DNA of 64,000 nucleotides, from NCBI RefSeq assembly GCF_013184985.2, contig NZ_CP063418.1, forward strand, positions 2,108,001 to 2,172,000. The letters are read 5' to 3'. Position 1 is the first letter of the stretch. Each line of letters begins with the position of its first letter. The notes under the pieces were generated by a model. That model was not told the origin of the DNA, did not search any database, and saw only the letters and a program-made list of their open reading frames with translations. This DNA is from Actinomyces faecalis. Its GTDB lineage: Bacteria > Actinomycetota > Actinomycetes > Actinomycetales > Actinomycetaceae. A program made the position numbers and the translations under genes. This document shows, one piece after another, positions 51,382-59,439 of this stretch.

Positions 51382-52398
51382 ATGACCGACAAGCGGGTCA
51401 CGATCGCCCAGATCGCACAGCGGGCCGGGGTCTCATCACCCACCGTGTCCAAGGTGCTTAACGGCCGCCCCGGCGTCTCTGACGCCACACGACAGCAGAT
51501 CGAGACGATCATTGCTGAGCTGGGGTACGAACAGCGTTCCGCCCCACGGCAAAGCAACAGCCACCTTGTCGACTTCGTCATCTCCGGACTGGACACGCAG
51601 TGGGCAGCAGAGCTCGTCAGCGGCGCCCAGACAGAGGCCACTCGTCGAGGAAAGGACCTCGTCGTCACCGCAACCCACGGCGCCCCGGTCGGCGGAGCCC
51701 ACTGGATCGACCACCTCGTACAACGAGGAACCAGCGGTGTCGTCGTCGTCGTTTCCGAGCTGCTGGAGGTCACCCAACGCAAGATGCATCAGCTGAAGGT
51801 CCCGGTGGCCCTCATCAATCCGACCGGTACGCAGTACCCGAGTATTCCAACTGTGGCAGCCACTGACTGGGCGGGCTCACGCGACGCTACTGAGCACCTG
51901 ATATCTCTGGGCCACCAACGCATTGCTTTCATTACAGGCTCCCTGGACCTCCTGTCTCACCGTGACCGCCTCGACGCCTACCGTTCAGTCCTCAGCCGTC
52001 ATCAGATCACCTACGATCCTGACCTGGTCCTGACAGGCAACTCCTTGTTCGAAGGCGGACGCCGCCTTGCCTCGGAGCTGCTCAACCGGGCTCCGAGACC
52101 CACGGCCATCCTCAACGGCTCGGACGAACAGGCCTATGGGGTCTACCGCGCCGTCAAGGAGGCAGGATTGCGGGTACCTGCCGACGTCTCAGTCATCGGC
52201 TTCGACGACGTGGACCTCTGCCAGTGGGTCGATCCACCGATGACCACCGTCCACCAGCCCCTGCGGGAGATGGCGCAGGAGGCAACCCGCATGGTCATCG
52301 ACCTCTCCGAGGACCCGCACGCTCCGCGTCTTGGCATGGAGCTGCCTACGCACCTCGTGGTCCGAGGATCAACCGCTCCACCACCGCGGGTGCCTTAG
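51382..52398 (+). CDS. LacI-family transcriptional regulator (GH10 locus)
   Basis: 338 residues. The N-terminal HTH TIAQIAQRAGVSSPTVSKVLNG is followed by a periplasmic-binding-protein-like effector domain ending DVSVIGFDDVDLCQWVDPPMTTV. It is divergent from the sugar operon and probably represses it until a xylo-oligosaccharide-like ligand binds. ATG 51382 has GGAGGG upstream; the 31 codons before it are non-conserved. Confidence 0.9.
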   Translation: MTDKRVTIAQIAQRAGVSSPTVSKVLNGRPGVSDATRQQIETIIAELGYEQRSAPRQSNSHLVDFVISGLDTQWAAELVSGAQTEATRRGKDLVVTATHGAPVGGAHWIDHLVQRGTSGVVVVVSELLEVTQRKMHQLKVPVALINPTGTQYPSIPTVAATDWAGSRDATEHLISLGHQRIAFITGSLDLLSHRDRLDAYRSVLSRHQITYDPDLVLTGNSLFEGGRRLASELLNRAPRPTAILNGSDEQAYGVYRAVKEAGLRVPADVSVIGFDDVDLCQWVDPPMTTVHQPLREMAQEATRMVIDLSEDPHAPRLGMELPTHLVVRGSTAPPPRVP

Positions 52399-52483
52399 CC
52401 GCCACCCCTGATCGCCACGTGGCATCACGGTGAACCGCTGTGGTTACACGACAGCCTTGAGGTCGACTCTAGGCCGCTGAGAA

Positions 52484-52521
52484 GGGTGGTCCTGCCTGAA
52501 TCACTTCAGGCAGGACCACCC
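52484..52521. terminator. Bidirectional terminator between lacI and the GH42 gene
   Basis: A 17-bp perfect stem (GGGTGGTCCTGCCTGAA, 52484-52500, with 52505-52521) closes on a TCAC tetraloop. It lies between the converging stops of the first lacI gene and the GH42 gene. Confidence 0.9.
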
Positions 52522-52565
52522 CTACGTAGACCGTACATGCATGAAGCATGCAACGAGCCCCGGTC

Positions 52566-54635
52566 TCAGTCCCTCGCCACACGCACCACCACGGCGTCAC
52601 CGATGCCAAGGGCGTCCGGACCAGCCAGCAGCCTTCCGCCCAGGCTCGCTGCGACGTCACGGCTGTCTCCCAAGGCCTTGCGACCCCGGTTCGTCAGCGT
52701 CCAGTAGTCAGCATCCTTCCCGCGGCGCAGCGAGGCGATGGCCTCACCCTGTACCGCCTCTGGCAGCTCAGCGCCGAGCCCGACCGACTCCGCGAGCTCG
52801 CGGACCAGAGCCCCCAGTGCCTCGTCCTGCAGCCGGGTCGACACGTAGGTCGCGCTACCGGCACCCACCTGACGGCGGGTGACCGCCGGAGTGCCACCGG
52901 GAATCCCGGGCGCCTCCTCATAACGTCGCAGCACCGCGACGGACTCGTCCGTCACGTCAACCACCTCGCACCAGGTTCTGCCGACGGCGTCGCTCGCTCC
53001 TCCGCTAATCCGCACCTGCTCGTCATCAGGCAGCGGAGAGAGCTCCTCAACCTGGACGCCCAGCAGCTCCCGCAGCGCCCCCGGGTACCCACCAAGGAGG
53101 ACGTGATCGTTCTCGTCAGCGGTGCCGGAAAAGTAGGTGGTCACAAGATGGGTCCCGCCCTCAACCGCCTGCTCCAGCCGCTCACGCAGTGCCTGCGGCA
53201 CCAGGTGGAGCAGGGGAGCCACGAGCAGGTCGTAGTCACCGAGCTCGTCACGTGAGCTCACCACGTCCACCCGCACGCCCAGGTCCAGCAGCGCCCGGTA
53301 CCACTCCAGGAGCTGCCCGCGGTAGTCCAGGTGGGTGTGGGGTAGGAATTCCTGGGTCAGTGACCACCAGGACTCGTAGTCGATCACGATCCCCGCCCGA
53401 GCACGCACTGAGTCGGATCCAGAAAGCTCTGCCAGCCCCTTCAGGCTCGCTCCCAGCGCCTCCACCTCTCGGAAGAGACGGGAGTCCGCTCCGGCGTGAG
53501 GTAGCAGGGCGGCGTGGTACTTCTCCGCGCCGACCCTCGAGGCCCGCCACTGAAAGAAGCAGATCGCGTCCGCCCCGTGTCCCAGGTGGGTCAGGGCGTC
53601 ACGAGCCAGCTCGCCCGGACGCTTGGGCGGGTTGACCTCACGCCAGTTCACGGCTGAGGTCGAGTGCTCCATGAGCCACCAGGGACGGTGGCCTGCGATC
53701 GAGGAGGTCAGGGACGCGGAAAAGGCGAGCTCGTCGATCGCACCTGGTCCAGGCTCGAGGTAGTGGTCGTTGGAGACGAAGTCGACGTCATCAGCCCAAC
53801 CCGGGTAGTCCATCGCGTTACCATCACCCATCACCATGAAGTTCGTGGTGATCGGGACCTGCGGGGTCACCTCACGCAGAATCTCGCTCTCCGCCCTCAG
53901 GTAGTCACGCAGGGCGTCCGAGGAGAAGCGCCTGAAGTCGAGCAGCTGGGTGGGGTTGGGCTCAGAGGCAGCCAGCCGCGGTGGCAGGATCTCCTCGAAG
54001 TCGTAGTAGGTCTGGGACCAGAAGGCCGTGCCCCACGCCTCGTTGAGCGCGTCCAGGGACCCGTAGCGCTCCCGCAGCCAGAGGCGGAAGGCGGCTGCGG
54101 CGTCGTCCGAGTAGTCAAAGGCGTTGTGGCATCCCAGCTCGTTGTTGACGTGCCAGGCGATCAGCGCTGGGTGGCTGCCGTACCGCTGAGCCAGGCGCTG
54201 TGCGAGGTCCAGCGCGTAGCGCCTGAAGATCGGTGAGGTCGGGCGCCACTGCTGGCGGCCTCCCGGCCACAGCGTGTCGCCGGTCCTCGTCACGGGCAGG
54301 ACTTCCGGGTGGGCACGGGTGAGCCAGGCCGGCGGCGACGCGGTGGAGGTGGCCATGTCGACGTCGATGCCCGCCTGAGCCATCATGTCCATGATCTCGT
54401 CGAGCCACTCGAAGTCCCAGGTATCGGGGCCAGGCTGAATGTGGGCCCAGGAGAATACCGGCAGAGTCACCACCGTCACTCCGGCTTGTCCCATCAGGGC
54501 GATGTCCTCGGCCCAGACCTCGCGGGGCCACTGGTCCGGGTTGTAGTCAGCCCCGAAGTGAAGTCCTCGCCTGGCACCGTCCAGACCCAGTGGACGTCGA
54601 GGGAAGCCGGGAGAAGTGCTGTCGTTGGCGATCAT
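52566..54635 (-). CDS. GH42 beta-galactosidase
   Basis: 689 residues. The barrel begins FGADYNPDQWP; the acid/base is in WHVNNELGCH (Glu166) and the nucleophile in WLMEHSTS (Glu323). A trimerisation domain with CFFQWRAS and a C-terminal beta domain follow. There is no signal peptide, so it acts inside the cell, probably on galacto-oligosaccharides. ATG 54635 has AAGGA upstream. The much longer open frame upstream overlaps the SBP gene and is not coding. Two hairpins separate it from the SBP gene. Confidence 0.92.
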   Translation of the reverse strand: MIANDSTSPGFPRRPLGLDGARRGLHFGADYNPDQWPREVWAEDIALMGQAGVTVVTLPVFSWAHIQPGPDTWDFEWLDEIMDMMAQAGIDVDMATSTASPPAWLTRAHPEVLPVTRTGDTLWPGGRQQWRPTSPIFRRYALDLAQRLAQRYGSHPALIAWHVNNELGCHNAFDYSDDAAAAFRLWLRERYGSLDALNEAWGTAFWSQTYYDFEEILPPRLAASEPNPTQLLDFRRFSSDALRDYLRAESEILREVTPQVPITTNFMVMGDGNAMDYPGWADDVDFVSNDHYLEPGPGAIDELAFSASLTSSIAGHRPWWLMEHSTSAVNWREVNPPKRPGELARDALTHLGHGADAICFFQWRASRVGAEKYHAALLPHAGADSRLFREVEALGASLKGLAELSGSDSVRARAGIVIDYESWWSLTQEFLPHTHLDYRGQLLEWYRALLDLGVRVDVVSSRDELGDYDLLVAPLLHLVPQALRERLEQAVEGGTHLVTTYFSGTADENDHVLLGGYPGALRELLGVQVEELSPLPDDEQVRISGGASDAVGRTWCEVVDVTDESVAVLRRYEEAPGIPGGTPAVTRRQVGAGSATYVSTRLQDEALGALVRELAESVGLGAELPEAVQGEAIASLRRGKDADYWTLTNRGRKALGDSRDVAASLGGRLLAGPDALGIGDAVVVRVARD

Positions 54636-54725
54636 GAGGTCCTTCAAGATGCTGTTGGCTGTTGGGGGCACGTGCGCCGGCAGGCTTAAGACCGGCGGTT
54701 CAGGAGCGGAAACGGTTGGCTGTAC

Positions 54726-54794
54726 GGCGGGGCCGGGATGGTGCACGTCCACCCCGGCCCCGCCATCTGTCCGTGGCTGGCGCACGCCAGCCAC
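54726..54794 (-). terminator. Terminator/attenuator pair between the SBP and GH42 genes
   Basis: GGCGGGGCCGGG (54726-54737) pairs with 54753-54764, extended inward by TGG/CCA. A second perfect 10-bp hairpin is GTGGCTGGCG (54773-54782) with 54785-54794. Both lie right after the SBP stop and would favour expression of the binding protein over GH42. Confidence 0.7.
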
Positions 54795-54798
54795 GTCG

Positions 54799-56154
54799 TC
54801 AGGCGATCGTGAATCCCTGCTGCTTGCCGTAGGTGATGCAGGCGTCACGCCAGGAGGCCAGACCGTCGCTGATGGTGGTCGCGCCCTTGGACGTGTAGGC
54901 CTTGCCCACGTGGTCGTTGAAGATCGAGTTCGCGTACACTTGGAAGGGCAGGTAGGTCCATCCCGGCAGCACGTCCTTGGCCGCCTGAGACAGAACCTCA
55001 TTCGCCTTCTGACCGCCGAAGTACTCGAACTCCTTGCCCAGGAACTCCTCAGACTCCAGCTCAGCGACCGTCGAGGGGAAGGCTCCGCCATCGATACGGA
55101 CCTGGATACCCTCCTGCGCGGAGCAGAACTGCATGAACGCGTAGGCAAGAGCCTGGTTCTTGGAGTCCTTCATCGCCGCCAGCGAGGAGCCGCCGTTCTC
55201 AGCGCAGGCAGGCTTGTCCGCCTCCCAGCGCGGCTGCGGAGCAACCCGCCACTTACCCGAGGCCTGGGGTACGGACGAGATGAAGTTGCCGGGCATCCAT
55301 GCACCCAGCACCAGCGTCGCGATAGTGCCGTCACCCAGTCCCTGGAACCACTCGTCCGTCCACCCCGAGATCGGGGCGAGCAGGTCCTCCTTGATCATCG
55401 TGGTCTGCAACTCGGCGTAACGCTCAGCCTCCGGACCAGAGAAGTCGATGGAGACCTCGGTCCCCTTCACGGAGTACGGACTCACTCCGGCCTGCCATAG
55501 GCCGGACAGCGTGGCACCCGCGTCACCGGTGTCAGCCGCGATGTACTTGCTGGGGTCAGCCGCATGGATCTTGCGTGCGGCGTCGAGGTACTCGTCCCAG
55601 GTCGTCGGCACCTCGACGCCGAGGGAGGTGAACACCTCTTCGTTATAGAACATAGCCATCGGCCCGGAGTCCAGGGGCAGGCCGTAGACGCCGTCACCGC
55701 TGCGCACAGCGCTCCAAGGTCCCTCGGTGAACGTGCCCTCGTACTCGGCGGCCCCGAAGGCGGTGAGGTCCACCAGCGACTCTGAGATAGAGAACTGCTG
55801 GAGAGCGAAGTACTCGATCTGCGCGACGTCCGGCCCACCCTTGCCAGCTGACACCGCGTTCTGCAGAGCGGTGTACTGGTCCGCGGAGGTACCGACGTTG
55901 GTGACGGTGACCTTGACCTTCGGGTACTTCTCCATGAAGGCCTGGGCGCAGGGCTCGATCGTGTTGTCCCAGGCCCACACGAGGAGCTCTCCGCCCTGCT
56001 CAGCGGCGTCGGCCGCAGCCGAGGGATCTGCGTCCGCAGCAGAGCCGGACGAGTCCTTGCTCCCAGAGCCGCAGGCCGCCAGTGCTGCGGAGGCGACTCC
56101 CGCCACGGCGACGGCAGAGGTCGCGCGTAGGAACATTCGACGGTTGACAGTCAT
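54799..56154 (-). CDS. Extracellular sugar-binding lipoprotein (second ABC transporter)
   Basis: 451 residues. The signal NRRMFLRATSAVAVAG has a twin-arginine look and ends in a lipobox (LAAC, about Cys28). GELLVWAWDNTIEPCAQAFM starts the family 1 binding fold. Met 56154 with AAAGGAA eight bases upstream is the start. It probably binds galacto-oligosaccharides released by the GH30 enzyme. Confidence 0.9.
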   Translation of the reverse strand: MTVNRRMFLRATSAVAVAGVASAALAACGSGSKDSSGSAADADPSAAADAAEQGGELLVWAWDNTIEPCAQAFMEKYPKVKVTVTNVGTSADQYTALQNAVSAGKGGPDVAQIEYFALQQFSISESLVDLTAFGAAEYEGTFTEGPWSAVRSGDGVYGLPLDSGPMAMFYNEEVFTSLGVEVPTTWDEYLDAARKIHAADPSKYIAADTGDAGATLSGLWQAGVSPYSVKGTEVSIDFSGPEAERYAELQTTMIKEDLLAPISGWTDEWFQGLGDGTIATLVLGAWMPGNFISSVPQASGKWRVAPQPRWEADKPACAENGGSSLAAMKDSKNQALAYAFMQFCSAQEGIQVRIDGGAFPSTVAELESEEFLGKEFEYFGGQKANEVLSQAAKDVLPGWTYLPFQVYANSIFNDHVGKAYTSKGATTISDGLASWRDACITYGKQQGFTIA

Positions 56155-56239
56155 GGTTGTTTCCTTTCCAGTTCGCACCCTTGCGGTGCTGGTGAGGTGT
56201 CAGATGGGGACTGAGAGGGGATGACGACGTCGCAGCGGG

Positions 56240-57136
56240 CTACTCCTTGACCCCTCCCGTCGCCAGGCCGGCCTGCCAGAAGCGCTGAAGACCGAGGAAC
56301 GCTGCGATGAGCGGGACGATCGTGAGCAGCGACGCCGTGATGACCAGGTTGAAGATCGCCTCGCCACCGGCCGTGGCAGCCTGTGCGTTCCATGCGTTCA
56401 GACCGATCGTCAGGGGGTACCAGTCCGCGTCCTTTAGCATGATGAGCGGAAGGAAGTAGTTGTTCCAGGTTGCCACGATCGCGAACAGGGCGACTGTCAC
56501 AATGCCAGGCCCCAGGAGAGGGAGGGCGACCTGTCGGAACGTCCGCAACTCGCTCGCCCCGTCGATACGCGCCGCCTCGATCAGCTCAGTGGGCACCGCG
56601 TCCCGGGTGAATTGCCACATCAGGTAGAGGCCGAACGGTGAGATGAGCGAGGGGATGATGACTGACCACGGGGTGTTAGTCAGACCCAGCTTGGCGAACA
56701 TGAGGAACGTGGGCACTGCCAGCGCCGTGCCGGGGACTGCCACCGCCCCGATGACGATAGCGAAGACAGCGTTTTTTCCTGGGAAGTCGAACTTCGCCAG
56801 GCCGTATCCCGCGAGCACCGACAGGACCACCGACCCACCGGCGCCGAGCACGACATAGAGCAGCGTATTCACGAACCACCGAAGGAACTGTCCGTCGTTG
56901 TAGGTCAGGGTGTCACGGATGTTGTCCCACAAGGCGAAGTCGTTCCCGAACCAGAGCCCGAAGGTTGAGAACAGGTCACCCTGGGTCTTGGTGGAGGAGA
57001 TGAAGAGCCACAGCAGGGGCAGGTAGGTGTAAATCAGCATGAGGCCCATAGCGAGCGTCAGAGGCCAGCTCTTGCGAGGATTCTCGACGTTGTAGCCGCG
57101 GTGGGCGACAGCAGGGTGCGACGTCTTCTTGGTCAT
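56240..57136 (-). CDS. Carbohydrate ABC transporter permease (MalG type, second system)
   Basis: 298 residues with six hydrophobic segments and the EAA loop LIEAARIDGASELRTFRQVALPLLGP. It starts three bases after the stop of the MalF-type gene. As in the first locus no ATPase gene is nearby. Confidence 0.9.
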   Translation of the reverse strand: MTKKTSHPAVAHRGYNVENPRKSWPLTLAMGLMLIYTYLPLLWLFISSTKTQGDLFSTFGLWFGNDFALWDNIRDTLTYNDGQFLRWFVNTLLYVVLGAGGSVVLSVLAGYGLAKFDFPGKNAVFAIVIGAVAVPGTALAVPTFLMFAKLGLTNTPWSVIIPSLISPFGLYLMWQFTRDAVPTELIEAARIDGASELRTFRQVALPLLGPGIVTVALFAIVATWNNYFLPLIMLKDADWYPLTIGLNAWNAQAATAGGEAIFNLVITASLLTIVPLIAAFLGLQRFWQAGLATGGVKE

Positions 57137-57139
57137 TGC

Positions 57140-58066
57140 TCAGCTCTCCCGACTTCCACGCAGCTGGACCACGTACGCCACCGCCATGGTGATCAGGCCC
57201 ATGACAATGGCAACCGTCGCGGAGTAGTTGTACTGCTGGCCCGCGAAAGAGAGGTTGTAGGCATAGTAGTTAGGCGTGTAGTAGGTGGTGATTGCGTTCG
57301 GCGCCAGGTTCTGAAGGATGGACGGCTCGTTGAACAGCTGGAAGGAACCGATGATCGAGAAGATCGTCGCGATCCCCAGAGCGCCTCGCAGTGCCGGAAC
57401 CTTGATCGCGGTCACGATCCGCCACTCGCTCGCACCGTCGATCGCTGCTGCCTCGTAGAGGCTGTGCGGGATGGTCTTGAGCGAGGAGTAGAAGATCAGC
57501 ATGTTGTAGCCAAGGAACTCCCAGGTCACGATGTTGCCGATCGAGACGAGGATGACCTCGGATCCCAGCGGGTCCGGGAGGGAGACCCCCAGCAGGTCCG
57601 ACAGCGAACCCACGAGCCCGAACCTGTTGCCGTACATAAATCCCCACATCAACGCAGCCACGACGGCCGGGACGGCGTAGGGCATAAAGATCGACACCCT
57701 GAAGAACGCGGTGCCCCACAGCTTCAAGGAGTCGATAGCCAATGCCGCCAACAGCGACAGGAAGAGCATGATCGGCACCTGGACCACGAGAAAGAGCGTC
57801 ACGCGGCGGAAGGCCTCCCAGAACTGAGCGTCCCCGAGGAGTTGGACGTAATTGTCTGCACCGACGAACTGGTTGCCGCCGATCATGCGCTTCTGGAACA
57901 GGCTCAGGTAGATCGAGTAGGCGATCGGAGCGAGGAATACAAAGACGAAGACCGCCATGAAGGGGCCCACGAAGCCCCAGCCTGTCCAGCGCCTGCGCTG
58001 GCGCCGCGACGGCGCCCGCGTACCGCCGTCCGTGACAGCGCGCGCGGCAAGAGAGTTTACCGACAT
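57140..58066 (-). CDS. Carbohydrate ABC transporter permease (MalF type, second system)
   Basis: 308 residues from Met 58066 (GGAAGGA about six bases upstream). Six hydrophobic segments and the EAA loop LYEAAAIDGASEWRIVTAIKVP. First gene of the permease-permease-SBP-GH42 operon, reading away from the divergent lacI gene, with LacI-type operators just upstream. Confidence 0.9.
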   Translation of the reverse strand: MSVNSLAARAVTDGGTRAPSRRQRRRWTGWGFVGPFMAVFVFVFLAPIAYSIYLSLFQKRMIGGNQFVGADNYVQLLGDAQFWEAFRRVTLFLVVQVPIMLFLSLLAALAIDSLKLWGTAFFRVSIFMPYAVPAVVAALMWGFMYGNRFGLVGSLSDLLGVSLPDPLGSEVILVSIGNIVTWEFLGYNMLIFYSSLKTIPHSLYEAAAIDGASEWRIVTAIKVPALRGALGIATIFSIIGSFQLFNEPSILQNLAPNAITTYYTPNYYAYNLSFAGQQYNYSATVAIVMGLITMAVAYVVQLRGSRES

Positions 58067-58115
58067 CTTCGTCCTTCCGTCTCTGCAGTGAGCGAGTGTG
58101 CCCCACAGATTTCCA

Positions 58116-58162
58116 ATGTTTACGTCAAAACCACTCGTTGCAATGATGTTCACGTAAACATC
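58116..58162. promoter_or_regulatory. LacI-type operators between the galacto-oligosaccharide operon and its regulator
   Basis: GATGTTCACGTAAACATC (58145-58162) is an 18-bp palindrome with perfect 6-bp arms. ATGTTTACGTCAAAAC (58116-58131) shares the ATGTTnACGT core. The central CG and the size are typical of LacI-family operators. They lie in the divergent spacer between the permease gene (58066) and the regulator (58235). Confidence 0.7.
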
Positions 58163-58234
58163 TGGGATGGGTGTTACCCTGGCACACGGATCGATACCGT
58201 GTCAACTACCACTTCCCAGCGTCAGGAGGTCCCC

Positions 58235-59293
58235 GTGCCACCCCGGAGACGCCGTCAGGTCTCCATGGCCGACGTTGCTGAGGCCGCAGGAGTCTCACCC
58301 CAGACCGTCTCTCGTGTCTCTAACGGCTATGAGGGCGTCGTACCCGCTACCCGCGAGCGCGTGGTCGCCGCCATGAGACAGCTGGGCTACCGTCCTAACG
58401 CAGCCGCACGGGCCCTCAAGCGTGGTTCCTTCCGCAACATCGGTGTCGTCATGTTCGACCTGACCACGGTCGGCAACACCTCGACCCTCGCGGCGATCTC
58501 GGAGTCAGCTGCCGCCCACGGCTACACCGTGACCCTCCTGTCCCCACAGTCCCGTACGGCGGACTCGCTCTCCGGGGCCTTCAACCGCCTGGAGGAGATG
58601 CTCGTCGACGGCGTCATCCTCGTCATGGAGTCCGCTCCGGAAGGGGCAGCAGGCACCTCCTTCGCTCTTCCTGACGTCAGCCACCTGGTCGTCGTGGACT
58701 CCGCGCTGGGACCCGATCACGCTGTGGTCGACACTGATCAAGCTGCTGGCACCCGTTCCGCAGTTGAACATCTACTGGCCCTAGGGCACCGCACAGTCCA
58801 CCACATCACCGGCCCCGCCCACTCATACTCAGCCATACGTCGAGAGACCGCGTGGCGCACCGTGCTGACTGAGGCGGGCCGCGAAATCCCCGCACCCTTG
58901 ACGGGAAACTGGAGTGCTTCATCCGGATATGCAGCCGGCCGCATACTAATGGAGGACCCCGACTGCACTGCGGTCTTCTGCGCCAACGACGAGATGGCAC
59001 TGGGCGTGATACACGCAGCCGAGGAGGCTGGACGACGGATCCCGCAGGATCTGTCCATCGTTGGGTTCGATGACATCCCCTTGGCTGCCGACTTCGCGCC
59101 TCCACTGACGACTGTCCACCAGGACTTCGCTGGGCTGGGCCGGGTTTGCGTGGCGAGATTGGCTCACATGATCGCCACCGACGAGATCTCCACCGGCATT
59201 GAGCTCGTACCAACCTCTCTGACGGTACGCGCATCGACGGCACCACCTCGCCATGACAGAGCACATATCCGCCACACACACTCTCCAGCCTGA
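58235..59293 (+). CDS. LacI-family transcriptional regulator (GH42/GH30 locus)
   Basis: 352 residues from a GTG preceded by AGGAGGT. HTH SMADVAEAAGVSPQTVSRVSNGY, then the ligand-binding domain ending LSIVGFDDIPLAADFAPPLTTV. It is divergent from the sugar transporter operon and upstream of the GH30 gene. It probably senses a galacto-oligosaccharide and acts at the 58,145 operator. The open frame extends far upstream over the permease genes but is not coding there. Confidence 0.9.
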   Translation: MPPRRRRQVSMADVAEAAGVSPQTVSRVSNGYEGVVPATRERVVAAMRQLGYRPNAAARALKRGSFRNIGVVMFDLTTVGNTSTLAAISESAAAHGYTVTLLSPQSRTADSLSGAFNRLEEMLVDGVILVMESAPEGAAGTSFALPDVSHLVVVDSALGPDHAVVDTDQAAGTRSAVEHLLALGHRTVHHITGPAHSYSAIRRETAWRTVLTEAGREIPAPLTGNWSASSGYAAGRILMEDPDCTAVFCANDEMALGVIHAAEEAGRRIPQDLSIVGFDDIPLAADFAPPLTTVHQDFAGLGRVCVARLAHMIATDEISTGIELVPTSLTVRASTAPPRHDRAHIRHTHSPA

Positions 59294-59379
59294 CAACTGG
59301 CAGCAGTCTTCACTCATCTACTTGAGTAGATCCTTGCACCCTTGACGCCTACCCCTCACATACGCGAGGATGCTCACAT

Positions 59380-59407
59380 CCAATAATGGTTGCGTAACCA
59401 TCATTGG
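59380..59407. promoter_or_regulatory. 28-bp palindromic operator upstream of the GH30 gene
   Basis: Inverted repeat from CCAATAATGGTTGC to its near-complement ending ATTGG, matching 12 of 14 positions, with perfect ATGGTT/AACCAT inner arms. It lies 32 bp before the GH30 ATG. The sequence differs from the 58,145 operator, so a different regulator may bind. Confidence 0.65.
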
Positions 59408-59439
59408 AATACCAGACGTTGACTCAAGGGAGAGAACTG

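Noticed and set aside
54636..55148. Upstream extension of the GH42 frame
   Set aside because: It overlaps the binding-protein gene and the terminator pair. The GH42 N-terminus begins at 54635.
57101..58234. Upstream extension of the second lacI frame
   Set aside because: It lies antisense to two permease genes. A GTG with an ideal RBS at 58235 starts at the HTH.
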